Part shown: piece by piece, positions 1-11,523 of the stretch
Position numbering within the stretch: the stretch's first letter is position 1
How the letters are laid out: each line of letters begins with the position of its first letter
Origin: Cylindrodendrum hubeiense
Taxonomy: Eukaryota > Ascomycota > Sordariomycetes > Hypocreales > Nectriaceae
NCBI GenBank assembly: GCA_014621425.1
Contig: JAANBB010000015.1
Location: 273,465 to 337,464 of the forward strand
Direction of reading: 5' to 3'
DNA: 64,000 nt
Notes under the pieces: model-generated
Told to the model about the DNA's origin: nothing
What the model saw: only the letters and a program-made list of their open reading frames with translations
Databases searched by the model: none
Made by a program: the position numbers and the translations under genes

Positions 1-1
1 T

Positions 2-142
2 TTCGGGTGGTGGATAGCAGAAATGGCTGGTTCGCATGTTGACCAGATCCAGAAGCGGCTCATTCTTTCGCAGCCGACTTCGCTCGGCGTAGAGGACACC
101 ATCCCATGCAGGATGATCCAATGGGAGGCCACGCGGGTCTGT
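2..142 (+). CDS. possible 3' end of a gene cut by the window edge
   Basis: One plus-strand frame is open from the left edge to a TGA at 140-142, about 46 codons, with an internal ATG at 23. The peptide is mixed and hydrophilic (for example SLGVEDTIPCRMIQWEA) and I do not recognise it. A competing minus-strand frame covers 60-386. Base composition is gene-like, but the stretch is short and could be chance, so this is only a flag that a gene may continue to the left. Confidence 0.25.
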
Positions 143-1692
143 CACGCCAGGCGGGAAAATTGAAGATGAAGACGAAGAGGAATATTTCTGCATGTTCAAT
201 AGCGCATAGGGAAGTGTGTTTTTCGGCCGACAGAGCTGCCAAGGCGCAAGAAGCCGAGACTGAAGAAGGAGAGATCTGCTGCTGGTACAAACCAGTGTTT
301 TGCTCATTTCTGCGACACACTGTCGCCGTAGCATTAGATTGAATAATAGTAATGAAGCAAGACAGCTTAGTCTTGGAATCTATCAAGGAGATACGTTGTG
401 GATGGATTGTTGGTGATTGTTGGTTATACGTGAATTATCTGCCGTGCTCCACCGCCTTCCACCTCAGCAACTTTCCCCAACCCATGCACCCAATGGTTCA
501 ACGTTATTGTAGGTAGAGCCGCCTTTTTAACACCAAAGTATCTGATGGCAAATGAGGAGACCAAACCTCTCAAAATTGGTAATAAATAGAGTGGCCGATG
601 AATCACAATCTGAGCAACATTTCTCAGTCCGAAGAATTCGTCGTGTCTCAGAAGCAGTATAGGTCGTTATGACACTACGCATTGGTGAAGTGATCATCCC
701 CTTTTTCTGCAGCCGGGAATGCGACATCCTGGGTAGGTAGTGTAGCTATGGAATCAGTCCTAGTTCTGCTGAAACTTTTGCCGAGTCTTGCGTACATAAT
801 TCACAGCTTGGTTGTATTCGCAACGAACCTCGTATCCTGGGGCACCCGATAGATTTCTCGACTTATGCCGAGCTTACTCTGCTTTACAGAATGCTAAAAA
901 AAAAACATTTCTGTTCCTGATATATCAACCCTTAATTAGTGGGGGACAACTCAAAGCGCATGTTCCTTTGTTCCATGGGTAGTTCTTGCAAGATATTGAC
1001 TGTACCAGTGTTGTGGGCAGCAATTAGTTATGATAGTAGCTATAGGTCCGTAGGAGGTAACCTGAAGCGAAACTCCTGCACTTCCGTCTACTGTTACCCT
1101 CAGAAGTGCTGAATTCCTCTTATAGGCAAATTGATCAATTGAGGCCCTCCACGATCTTGAGTAAGGCCGCGCTGTTGTTATTAACCAACTGGTATTTGAT
1201 CATGATGAGGTGTCTTAATTTCGCCGGGACTATTCTCAGCTGGCGAACCAACATCAAATTCTCGTGAGTGAAGTGAATACTCCTGCGCGTCCGACGATTT
1301 CCACTGGGACTCAAACCATGTTACCAAAGTAACGGAAAGTTCGAGGGTTCGGGCACAGCAGGTTAGACTGTCCAGATGGTAAATTAAGGTAGTATCGATC
1401 AGTCTTGTCTATTTCGTTTGTGTCATCGCCCCCCAGTCTCGACCCTCCTCATCATTGAAGATATATCATCATCACTCTACCTTTTCTGGGTTGGTTGATT
1501 CAGTTTATGGTGTTTTCTTCACCCTCTCGCTACAACACTTTCTTCACACTGAAAGTAAAGAATAATACAATACATTGCACACAGAAGACGAAGGGTCCCA
1601 ACACATCATTACCTTTCTAGGATGTCTTACAACTGCCTACCGTATAGTATAGTATTACACAATAAATTGAAGTCTCTCTATCCATCTGAAAT
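143..1692. other. intergenic, no gene seen
   Basis: About 1.55 kb without a convincing frame on either strand. The short frames here (60-66 codons) show no conserved segment. The right part (about 1550-1692) is probably the 3' untranslated region of the minus-strand regulator that ends at 1693. No tRNA, 5S or repeat structure was noticed. Confidence 0.5.
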
Positions 1693-4505
1693 CTAGTTAA
1701 TACATTCACTAAAACCACCCTCGAGCATGTCTTCCATCAAACCATCTATTACTCTCTCACCCATAGCATCCTCACCTTTCCTGTCGTGAGAGCCCTGAAA
1801 CTCGGATGCTGTACGACTATTCGGCCTGGAATCCCCCTTATCATCCCATTGCAGACTTCTTGACGATCCATCATCATCACTCGAGCTTTCAGAATGATCC
1901 GAAGGTGTTCCTTCTTCCCTCTGATTTTCAGAATGAGCAACCTCCAGTAGCCCTAGAGACCCACCAAACGCAAATTGGTTTTCCAGAGTGGCTATGAGAC
2001 ATTCATCCAGCCCTAGGATATTATGTTGGATTTGCTCGCCAGCCATGAACTCGGGAGGTTCCGGCCTCCGTGTTTGAATCAGCGGATTGGCATCCTCTGC
2101 ATTGTCCACGTTGGTGCAATGACTCTCAACGAGCTCCCTGAGGGGGTTGGCGTTGAAAGAAAATAGGCCCCTAAGCTTCACAGGAAAGTCCCAGTCCTGT
2201 GGTAGGCGGCCTTTGCTGAGGCTGAGATCTAAGGCTAAGACCAATCGAAGGTATGATCTGGGCTGGAAAACAAAAATATCGGCCCAGTTAATACTCGAGT
2301 TTTTCCTCTGGACTTTTGAGTCATCCAATTGGGCCAGACTGACGATGTGACGGATGATCTCGCTCACCCAATCAATCCCGTCGAATCGAGGCCAGTACAC
2401 CTTCATGAATTGTATAAGAACGTTGAGCTGCTGCTGCGTTGTCTCCAACGACCGGTCTATGTCTGTTCCCATCGGTTGTAATAGTTTAATGTCCAGGATG
2501 TTGAGTATAAGAGGCAGTAGAATAAATCCAATAGCCGATGACGGTAACCACTGGATCAGTCCCAGGTGAAGAAGTTCCTTGTGGCATTCGGTAATGTCTG
2601 AAGTTGCATTTTGTAACTCGCGTCGGGTCTCAAAGATGGTAGATAAATCCTTGGCGAGAGAGTAAGATGTCTCAGTGCCCGCTCGCAGAGTATCCAGATG
2701 AAGCACCTCGTGATGGCATAGAACTATGCGTGCGGTGTGATAATACATGTACATGAGATTCGTGTATAGAATGATAGAGTTATGATTGAGGGATGGAATC
2801 GCGTTTGGTGATGTTGTTAAGTGGCCCCTGTTGGGAGAACCCCGAGTATTTGGTAGCTTGGAAACTGTTAATGTATGCCACCTCCTCAGGGCAGTCTTGC
2901 ATTCTTGAAGTCTGACTTGACGTTCTCTTCGCTGTGTAGTGCCCTGCATGCCCTTCGGCGGAAGTATGAGTGACAAGATATCCGTTAGCGTAATATGTAG
3001 CTTAATTGAATGAGCTAGGATTTCAGCCAGTCTTGTCTTTGACAGAGAGTTATAGACCTTAGACTTTTCAAGTTCGTCTTCTAGGTCTTTCGCAGTCAGA
3101 GGATTAGTGTTGAAGTCAAACTGCTCCCTCGTGATGCGAATCGGAAGTCTCATCAAGAGACTAATTGAGCGGTCTCGAATGATGCAACACCACCAAAGTC
3201 TTTTGAGAAGGTTCTTTTGCTTTGCGTTCGAGTGTAAGTTCACCGTTGCATGCAGGTGGTCTTCGGCCAATTTTGCGTTTTCAATGGCGAGGCTTAACCA
3301 AACCGTATTTGGCTTCCTTGAAGATGAAAGGGAGGTAAATGATAGGAGAATGCAAGCCTGGGCGATGATGAGAGGTGAAGACTCGCATTCCATATCATAA
3401 AGCAGCTTTGTCCGTCGAAGAAATGTTGCCCGCATGGATCGAATATCGGGATGTCCAAGGGCCTGCATAGTAGAATCGGAGAGAAAGGTGCAAGATGCAA
3501 ATAGCATGGCTTGGAGGAGAAGCAGAGGCATCGACTCCAACGATGGGTGGCGCGGATCAGGGTAGTATAGTTCCCAGAAGTCGCCTTCGTTGATTAGAGG
3601 CAAAAATGGGTGGATGTGAAGAAAGTACTGGTGGACTATCTCGTCAAGATAGGGACGCATTGGCACTCTAAGGCATCCCTGGGCCTCAAGATAGCTTGCA
3701 TCGTGTTGTGGAATGTGATGGATGTTTGTGATTGTAAGAAATGGGTAGCAGCAGTATGGTAGTTCAGAAGATCCAGGGGCATTACTAGTCGTAGGCCATT
3801 GATTCTGAAAACTTGTCCAAGGATAGTCAGGTTTGAGCAACAACGTTGGTAAGTCGTCGGCATTGGATCTGACATATGAAGCTGTATATATTGTGATCAG
3901 CAGAGAGGATGTCAATTCCGACGACTAACTTACTCTCAAGAGCACAGAACTGCTCGCCAGATGAGACTTCTATTACTTCCGGGCCCTCCAGAAAAGAATC
4001 CCCCGTGTCTACTGGTTCCATATCGTTTTGGTGAAATTCAGGTGATTCTTCAACTGGCTGATCTAAAAGTAGGGAAGATTGCACACTGATGGACGCATCC
4101 CTCTGGTCCGCAACCCCCAAATCAGGGGCTATATCGACAGCCCTTGGGCTATTGCTAGGCTGGTTTAGTGCCGCATATGGAGGTAGGGACGCCTGGATAC
4201 CGTCTTGGGCGTCATATTTGGCTCGGCGGCTGTGCACGGAGGTTAGTGCATCAATGGTCCTCCGCTCTATGCTTGGTAACGTACTACTTAGACGCTCTTC
4301 CAGTTACGACACATGGCTCCTCATCAAGGTAGCAATTTGCGCAGGGACGCCCTCTTTGGGAGACATCACATCGAACTTTGCGGGCTCGGCATGACAAGCA
4401 CGCCTTGCGAGCTCTCTTGCGAGCTTTGGCTGGGGATTTCCTTTGACCACCTTGAGCCGGTAGAGGGGGTCGTCGCAGACCTGTTCGGGTTTCAACATGG
4501 TCCAT
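1693..4505 (-). CDS. Zn2Cys6 transcription factor with fungal-specific regulatory domain
   Basis: Three exons: 4505-4288, 4229-3934 and 3881-1693 (900 aa). Both introns have good signals: donor GTAGTA with branch CACTAAC, and donor GTAAGT with acceptor TACAG; the phases agree. The N-terminus carries a complete binuclear zinc cluster with Cys at 36, 39, 46, 55, 58 and 65 (C-x2-C-x6-C-x8-C-x2-C-x6-C) after a basic run. From about residue 249 (YLDEIVHQYFLHIHPFLPL) to about 500 the protein matches the Fungal_trans domain, including LWWCCIIRDRSISLLMRLP. The C-terminal 100 residues are acidic and Ser-rich, as in activation regions. It should be a nuclear regulator binding CGG-type sites. Its neighbour upstream on the same strand is an MFS carrier, so a pathway-specific role is plausible but unproven. 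Confidence 0.9.
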
Positions 4506-5465
4506 GCTGAGTGTTGTTTGGTTGCGCTGTTCAGACCACCTAATAGACTTCTTCGACTATAACAGGTGGATGAGAAACTGATAAATCAGCTGCTGATGTT
4601 GATGAAGCGGAAAGGTAGAGGAGGCGAGAGGATCCAAGTGGAGATTCAATGTGGGCAAAATCCGGGGTAATGGGGAATGGCGGGGGTAAAGCTCAATGGA
4701 AAATCCGGGGTTCGTTTGGATTTTATCATTGTCCCAGACACTAATAAATCCATGGGTGGTTGAGAACACACAATGTGGAGTTTGACATTGAACTAATCCG
4801 GCTAAGTCGGCTAACCCTCATTAGCCTCGGCAGAAAAGGATTGACACGGATATTCCCCTTCTGGGCTTAGTCAATCTAGCCCAGCTCAGTGACACACTGC
4901 CACCCCCTTACATTGGCTTGAGCCAGTAGAGGGTTCCTCGGGGACACTGAGGATTGTAATGAGCAATTTTGAGATCCTTACATATCCGTTGCTAAAGTTA
5001 TATGCAGACTGTCATTAAATGGGAGAGCGTAACAATAAGCTCAAGCCAGTTGTGACGGAGCTTATGAGACTCGTATTTCTGCCCAGATATTCACTAGTGG
5101 AAGTTACCCCTTCACATCGAGAAGTTGCGGACAGGGTCTTATCAAGAAGCATATAATTTTCTGTCTCCATATTCACATAGATGTCTAGGAAAACCAGTCC
5201 ATATACTGGCCTAAAGACTACTAGGGCGTGGAATGAACCACGAAGTTAATGGTCTAGATTGCTTTCAAGCATGATGAGAACGTGAAGCCAGATTGGAAAT
5301 ATTCTCAAGCTTCATGGATTTGCCATGTGACGAAGGTGGATATTTCTTAAAGAAAGTGGCAACAGATGTGACCGATAAGTATGAGCTTGAGTGTATGTGG
5401 CTATTTATGTAAAGCGAAGCTACATACATTCCGTAGCAAGGACGGGAACATTTCTGATACCCATC
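4506..5465. other. intergenic between the regulator and the MFS gene
   Basis: 960 bp holding the promoter of the minus-strand regulator (right of 4505) and the 3' end of the MFS gene (left of 5466). CT-rich and AG-rich tracts lie near 4580-4700. No gene or RNA was seen. A 73-codon frame inside the regulator's first exon region and small frames at 4557-4769 and 5391-5588 have no coding character. Confidence 0.5.
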
Positions 5466-7226
5466 TCAAATAGTGTATCGAAAAAATGTTGCGTCGTCGC
5501 CTTTGTCAGACTCCATTTCCATCTCTGCCAGGGTGTAATCGCTTGGCGCCTTGTACAATCTGTCACGCCTTGCGTTCTCCTGGCGTAGATACCAGGTCAT
5601 GAACATGGCCAGACCACAACTAGTACATAAGGTTGCAATTAGAGTCCCGTGGCCGACACGGTAGTTGGGGGCATCCTCCTTCCGGTAAATAAAGCCCGCG
5701 ATGGAGCCAGCTAGATTACCCTTTATGCCGTTAGCATCGCCAGCGGACCGACGGAAACTTAGGGGAACTTACAAAACCGATTTGCATAGCTAGCCCAACT
5801 CCTCTCTTCGCGGATCCACCGATATTGTTGCCATTCCACGAAGTACCCTGCGGCACATAGGCGAAGATTCCTGATAGAACAAGGAAACAGGCGAAGTACT
5901 TTGCACTGTTGTTCTCAACGGTGATGAGAATCACAAACCCAACGATGCTACCCCAGGATCAGCTTAGGCTGGTTTGAGATTGAAAAACTTCCGTCTCTCG
6001 TTAAGAAACTTACGCCACGACGGAGAAGAATATGACATAAACACCACGCTGTCTCCGCCTATCTGCCGCAAATCCACCCACGACGGTGGCAATGCAAGCT
6101 GTGACGTATGGTGGTACAGACATGAGCTGGGCCCGCTCTGAGGTGTGCCCCATGCCGAGAATAATAGTCGGGAGGAATATGGAGACCGAGTAAACGGGCA
6201 AGAATATCCCAATGGTAATGAGCATCTGAACCCAAATTTTCCAATCCTTCAAGGCGTCTTTGACGAATTTAGTGCGAAGGTCATTAGACAAAACAGAAGA
6301 ATCTTCTCGCAGGCGGCGAACAACCTCTTGTCTTTCATCAGGGGTAAGAAATTTGGCTGTATCTGGATAATCGTGCAGGGCGCGGAAAGCAAACAAAGCT
6401 AGGTTGATGGATTAGCTATTGGAGCTTATCCGGGATGGCAGTACTCACCAACAAGTACCGTGAAAATTCCTTCAAGGATGAATATCCAAGCCCACCCGTT
6501 CAAGCCGCCCACTCCGGCCATCTCCATGATGCCACGCGCAAGGAGGCCACCAAAGGCACCTGCAGCGGTAGCAGCTGAGAAGAATATTGCGATTCTAGAG
6601 CCGCATTCGTGGCGTTTATACCAGAGTGTAATGCTACTCCATTGTCAATAAAGGGCGCTCGAGGGGACAGGTGGGCAAAGTACTAGAAGGTAACGCCTGG
6701 AAACAGGCCGCCCTCGGCGAGGCCAAGTGCCATTCGCGACACAAGGAGGCCAGGATAGCTTTTGACGATGCCCATCAGGGTCATGACGATACCCCACGCG
6801 AGCATGATGGAGGGGATCCAGATGGAAGGGCGGAAGCGTTTCATGGCGAGGTTCGAGGGAATCTCTGTCGCTATGTAAAATGGGAAAAAGACGGAAACAG
6901 CAACCTGAGAGAACAAATTAGAAATGAAGGACGATTCAGTTGTCAAATAAATATCTTCTCACGCTGTAGTCCCATTTGCCGGTCATTTTCAAGTCTTCTT
7001 CCAGACCAGCGAGTCTCGCATTGCCGATGTTTGCTCGGTCAAGGAAGGAAAGCAGGTACAGAAGCGACAAAAGGGGCAACAAGGCCCAATCAATCTTTCT
7101 CAATAGTCGTTTTGTCTCATTCGTGGAGAATTCTCGAAGCGCACCTTCGGCGTGCTCGGTGTCGGGCTTCATACCGACATCTTCAGCCGATTTAACCTCC
7201 AGACGTTGAGAATCGACTGGAACCAT
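5466..7226 (-). CDS. MFS carrier, Dal5-like anion:cation symporter family
   Basis: Six exons: 7226-6963, 6904-6684, 6633-6449, 6398-6014, 5947-5773 and 5720-5466, giving 494 aa, normal for the family. All introns are GT..AG, 50-65 nt, and in phase. After a polar N-terminus, the first membrane segment region contains LLSLLYLLSFLDRANIGNA, the hallmark of the Dal5/allantoate permease branch. Then come PFYIATEIPSN, FYITLWYKRHE, a central cytoplasmic loop rich in Arg/Glu, and SVPPYVTACIATVVGGFAADR. Such proteins import organic anions such as allantoate, nicotinate, pantothenate or aromatic acids at the plasma membrane. The gene is divergent from the amidohydrolase at 7748 across a 521-bp shared promoter, so its substrate may feed that enzyme. 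The start ATG at 7226 precedes the conserved part by about 40 residues. Confidence 0.9.
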
Positions 7227-7747
7227 CCTTAACGTGCTGTAGAAATTTGAAATAAAGTGCAGAGTCAATGTAATATCCACTGTGAACGATTCAGCAAAGA
7301 ATGCAACACTGAGGATTCTTGTCGGCCTTATATAGAGTAAACAGGAAGGCAAAAGGGTATTACTGACGGCTGAAAGAGCGCCACAGGTTTGAATACCCTC
7401 GGTTAATTGCTTCATTATTATTTCATCTCCAAGGTCTTTCATCTTAAAATCGGGTGTTTTTGAGGGGCTCGGTCTTGAGGCCAAGGTGGCTGACCTAGGT
7501 GGCCATGAAACTAACCCCAAAGTTGATGCGCCCAAGCTACCCCAGTCAATTACCCCGGATTCCGCGGCTGTGGGCGGGGAAGTTTTGGACTCCACCGAGT
7601 TTGCCGACCCGAAACGACAGTTATTAAGTGAGGCTAGTTCTTCGTCGAGAATGATCAACAAAGCTTTCCAACAACCACGTTCCTCATTACCGTAATTATC
7701 TATTGTGTACGGTTATCTTGATTGAGCTGCGTGCGAACCTTGAAACG
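7227..7747. promoter_or_regulatory. shared divergent promoter (MFS carrier / amidohydrolase)
   Basis: 521 bp between two divergent start codons. It carries a CGG-ATT-CCG palindromic site at 7556-7564, followed directly by CCGCGG (7562-7567). This is the half-site type bound by Zn2Cys6 regulators such as the one encoded at 1693-4505. The role is inferred; palindromic triplets also occur by chance. Confidence 0.45.
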
Positions 7748-8695
7748 ATGGCACCTCCCAAGTTTCAGTACCCTATTGTTGATGTTTGGTGCAACCTCCC
7801 TGGGGTACGAATAATTGCCCAATAACTCATTTCTATCGTTCAGCTTACTGACTTTCGTCGATAGTTGGGCGCCGCCATCCCCGAGGTTGCCCGTCTATTT
7901 GCATACAGTCATTCCGACCCCGAGATTGCCGACAAAAAACGTTCCCCTGAAGAAGTCATTGCCCTGATGGACGAAGCTGGAGTTTCTCACATTTGCTTAT
8001 CCGCTTGGAGCCGTCCTGGCCAGATGATCTTCTCCAATGAGGAGATTTCCAGGTACACCCGGGCGTACCCAGACCGCATCTTCGGCCTCGCTGCTGTTGA
8101 CCTGCACAACCCCGTCGAGGCGGTCAAGGAGCTCGAGCACTACGTCAAAGTGGAAGGATTTGTTGGATTGAGAGTTGTTCCTTGGCTTTGGAATCTGCCG
8201 CCGACTGATCCTCACTACTGGCCACTCTTCGTCAAGTGCATCGAGCTTGACATTCCCTTCCTTACACAAGTTGGTCATACGGGACCTGCCTGCCCCAGCG
8301 AGGTCGGGCGTCCGATTCCGTACATCGACACCATCGCTCTGAAGTTTCCGAACCTCAAGATAATCATGGGTCACATGGGATATCCTTGGGCTGCTGAGAC
8401 CGTTGCCGTGGCCTGGAAGCACAAGAACGTATACATCGACACCAGCGCATGGTCCCCAAAGTATTATGCCCCAGAATTCATCACGTTCGCCAACACGACC
8501 GGTAGAACTAAGGTCATGTTTGGAACAAACTTTCCCCAACTGGGGTTGAAGGAATGTGTTGACAATTTCAACAATCTCGTCGGCACGAAGGGCGGCTTTA
8601 GAGAGAAGTCCGTGAAGGACTTCATGGGAGGAAATGCACTTCGAGTCTTGAAGCTGCCTGTTATAAACATGGGTAAGCTGAAGGCTAGTCTTTGA
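7748..8695 (+). CDS. amidohydrolase-2 (ACMSD-like TIM barrel) protein with altered metal site
   Basis: Two exons, 7748-7804 and 7865-8695 (295 aa); the 60-nt intron starts GTACGA and ends GATAG. The body follows the amidohydrolase_2 family (decarboxylases and hydrolases such as ACMSD and gamma-resorcylate decarboxylase). It has IFGLAAVDLHNPVEAVKELE, a barrel His in TQVGHTGP (His157), a second in IIMGHMGYPW (His189), and the C-terminal GTNFPQ segment. Two normally conserved metal-binding features are absent. The N-terminal strand reads PIVDVWCNLPG where H-x-H is expected, and the usual Asp near the C-terminus is Asn241. Either this is a metal-independent or inactive branch, or it belongs to a subfamily with other ligands. 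Divergent from the Dal5-like carrier. Confidence 0.85.
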
Positions 8696-9267
8696 CACTG
8701 TTGCCCATACTCAAGCTGCAACTCGATAGTTACTAGCCTATCTGTTCAATTAGAGCTCGTATTGTGTGTTTATGAGAAATTCAAACTTCTCGTGATTCTG
8801 TCTTATCCTTTCATGGTGGTCTGTCTGTAAACGTCCTACCATCGTAGCCTGACAGTCCCATCTAAAACCCACTCTAACATCATGATAAGCGATCGATAAC
8901 ACATTGGCCAATTCATTCAGCTCGAGAGTTGAGTGGTACCGGTCTAGCTTTTCCAAACTGACTATCCTACGCAGCATCTCAATTTGCGATCCTCATTCAC
9001 AGCATTGGAACTCTTCTCAGATTAACCAACCTCGGCATCCTCGGAGTGGATCGGTATAGCCGTAATCCATATCCCGCTTTTCCGCGGGCTGAAATGGTCT
9101 AATGATGGCCAGTCGAGACGCTAGTTACCACATGATGCAACCAGCAACCAGTCACTCGGCGTAATGTAGATACCTTATTATCCGGAATGCGCTTATCAAT
9201 CAAGTTCAATGCAGCAAGAAGCTCGTAATTCCGGCAGATCCTCTAAGTTCGATATAATAAACAAGAG
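8696..9267. other. convergent intergenic region
   Basis: 572 bp between the 3' ends of the amidohydrolase and the thioesterase-like gene. A 75-codon minus frame at 8750-8977 has no recognisable feature and sits where two terminators should be. Nothing else was seen. Confidence 0.5.
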
Positions 9268-10337
9268 TTATTTAAATAGCCTCTCAAGCTCTTCAATGGC
9301 TGCAATGACACCCGTGACTTCATCCATGGCCTTCACCTTTCTCCGTGTTTGCAGCTCAAAAGTTTGCCGAAATTTGTCCACCATAAATGCCTTCAGCACT
9401 GATTTCTTTCCTGTCATATAATCATAAATAGCTGTGTCGTCAACACATCTAGCGGCTATTCGGCGATGATGTTCTGATATTATCCACGCCTCCATTCTTA
9501 GAGAGGTGGAGTCATATGTAGGCGGCTCTATTAATTTGTATAATACAGTCACTCGATCTGGAAACTTCATGGGCTGTGATAAACCGACAGTATTTAGTAA
9601 GTGGCTTGTTTGTTTGATCTGTAAAACGTACGAATTTGAATTCGGTCTTGATACTCTTCAAGATAAGGCCCAGACTCCGCGGTGTTGGTAGGTCTTCCCA
9701 TTGCCTCTGCTCTTCGGCGTTTACATCCATGCCATGATGTCGAACAAATTGGACCCGGGCAGTCTCGACATACCGGTTGTACATCACGTTATTAATGTGG
9801 CCTATAGATAGTGAGTTTTAAGATAAAGCATGTCGAAATTGACACTCATACCCTGTCAAATCTGTCAGAACGCGGATGTGTCTAGCGAGGAGAGACGCAC
9901 TTACCATGCTGTCCTTGTCATGAAGTCCCGTCAGCGAGTCCTTTATTGATACCCAATAGACTTGGGAGTCATATAATACTTACCATGGCTCCCCAAAGTA
10001 CTTGATGACTATCCAAGCCTCTCCATTTCCTTTCAGTAAGGAAACCTTCTCTGCCTGCTAGAAGCTCCAGCCATCTGGCCTCTGTATGACGAAGTAGTAG
10101 TTCAGCCTTTCGCACGCACTCGGTAGGATATTGCGCACTTCCTAGTCGTTTCATACGCGCCTGTAATTCAATGAGCCATCTTGAATTAGATGGACCCGAA
10201 CCATTTGACGCAGTAGAATGACCGTCATTGAATGGTGGTTCGTAGGAAAAGAATGACCGGATCTTTACCCCGAATGGCCTTGCAAAATGGTTTGCGATCT
10301 TTAAGGGATAAACAAGAGTTTTGCACGACATAGTCAT
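9268..10337 (-). CDS. hot-dog thioesterase-like protein with tiny exons
   Basis: Proposed exons: 10337-9984, 9913-9905 (9 nt), 9852 (a single G), 9801-9632 and 9573-9268, giving 279 aa. Conserved segments are characteristic of the fungal 4HBT-like thioesterase/thiol-ester dehydrase family: EGFLTERKWRGL, QVLWGAM, then DSM-GHINNVMYNRYVETARV, LGLILKSIKTEFKF and MKFPDRVTVLYKL. The start is the first ATG in frame (10337); the frame extends further only from a TTG. The hot-dog core lies in the C-terminal two thirds. The N-terminal 60-70 residues are basic and may be an organelle presequence. To join DSM to GHINN in frame, two introns of 52 nt (9904-9853) and 50 nt (9851-9802) must flank a one-base exon; the alternative is a one-base deletion that would break the gene. 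The role is probably hydrolysis of an acyl thioester; the substrate is unknown. Confidence 0.75.
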
Positions 10338-10716
10338 GTGCCGGTATACCAAGACCAATGAATTAACAAGTTGAGCAGGGAGTTTCGACGACGAGCGCAA
10401 GCAAATAAGAATAATGGCCGAAATGATCCAGGACTAACCGAATGCCAAGCAAAATTAACCGTGAGGCCCGAGTCAAGACCGAGTTTGCCGAAAGATGATG
10501 CTGACAGTGCGGAGAAGCTCGGCGAGTTCGGAGAACGTTTCTGGCGGCCGCCACACACTATTCCCAAAATGTCAGAATAACTATAGGACGTATGAAAAAC
10601 ACGTTAGGGGCGTTTTAAAGCTAGAATGGATGAGTTTTCCGCAGATTGGATTTTCAGTCGTCTGTTTATCAGATATTCGCTTCTGTCTGGCTGCCCAATA
10701 TCTGGCTATCATTCAT
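10338..10716. promoter_or_regulatory. upstream region of the thioesterase-like gene
   Basis: About 380 bp of promoter and leader between the start codon at 10337 and the MITE. Overlapping short frames at 10334-10580 are on both strands and not coding. No specific site is recognised. Confidence 0.35.
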
Positions 10717-10724
10717 TTAAAATA

Positions 10725-10783
10725 GAGTATTGCTATTCGTACAACCTCCTATTGCTATCCGTACAACCTTTGATCACATGACC
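10725..10783 (+). repeat. left terminal inverted repeat of the MITE
   Basis: 59-bp arm with two internal copies of an 18-bp motif, ending GATCACATGACC. It pairs with 11187-11245 with a single T/C difference. Confidence 0.9.
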
Positions 10784-11186
10784 TACTTTTTCACCCAGTT
10801 CTTTGAGCGGGTTTAATTAATATCTCCTCAAGCCTGACCAAGGCCAAATCGTTCAAAAAATGTATCTCTATTTTTTCCCCTTGAGAAATAGCACTTCTAT
10901 TGCTCTGGCTATTATTCTGGCTGTGATGGCGGCCCCAACTGCATGCCCGGGATGATGTAACGCAGCTAGTGATGCCTCTTTCGTGCACACCCCAGAAGCG
11001 GTGCACACTCTAGATGCGGTGCACGCCAGATACTTAAAGTCTCCTAGCTTCAGTCCTAATACAGAGCCTGGAGTAACTTTCTTACCTATCCAGCTGCGTA
11101 TCAATCAGCGTGCGAGCTCGTTATATGATGTTACTGTGTGGTGTTGTGGGCAGCAGCTACCGCAGCTTTGGTGATAGAAGAATTGT

Positions 11187-11245
11187 GGTCATGTGATCAA
11201 AGGTTGTGCGGATAGCAATAGGAGGTTGTACGAATAGCAATACTC
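11187..11245 (-). repeat. right terminal inverted repeat of the MITE
   Basis: Reverse complement of the left arm, starting GGTCATGTGATC and ending GCAATACTC just before the right target duplication. Confidence 0.9.
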
Positions 11246-11523
11246 TTAAAATAAATTATAAGACAATAACTTAATACTATTGACAGAGATCGGCTTTAAC
11301 TGAATAAATAAAGAAATATGTAGTCAGATTATAGGTGCAAATACATCAGTCTGTCGTTATTAGCCTTGTCATGATTGATACTCGACTCCTTGAATGGGTA
11401 TGAAGAACTATCTTTGGTCTCGGTTATATGACTTCTCTCGGCCCATTCGTAACTTGCACGTATAGTTTGTTATCTCTTCGGTCCAGAAACAAAACCATTT
11501 ACTACTTCTAGCCCTGAGCTATT

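Larger units (their letters stand above)
10725..11245. mobile_element. 521-bp non-autonomous hAT-like MITE
   Basis: The element starts GAGTATTGCTATTCGTACAA and ends with its complement. It is flanked on both sides by an identical 8-bp target duplication TTAAAATA (10717-10724 and 11246-11253), the length typical of hAT transposons. Terminal inverted repeats are 59 bp (10725-10783 and 11187-11245) with one mismatch seen. Within each, a unit of the form TTGCTATYCGTACAACCT occurs twice in tandem. The interior (10784-11186) has no transposase and only small frames, so it must be moved in trans. The near-perfect repeats imply a fairly recent insertion that escaped RIP. Confidence 0.9.

Noticed and set aside
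7997..8698. 233-codon minus-strand ORF
   Set aside because: Exactly opposite the amidohydrolase, whose conserved segments settle the strand.
8750..8977. 75-codon minus-strand ORF in a convergent spacer
   Set aside because: No homologous look, no promoter space, and located where two 3' ends meet.
10338..10400. N-terminal extension of the thioesterase-like protein
   Set aside because: The longer frame begins at TTG rather than ATG; the first ATG is at 10,337.
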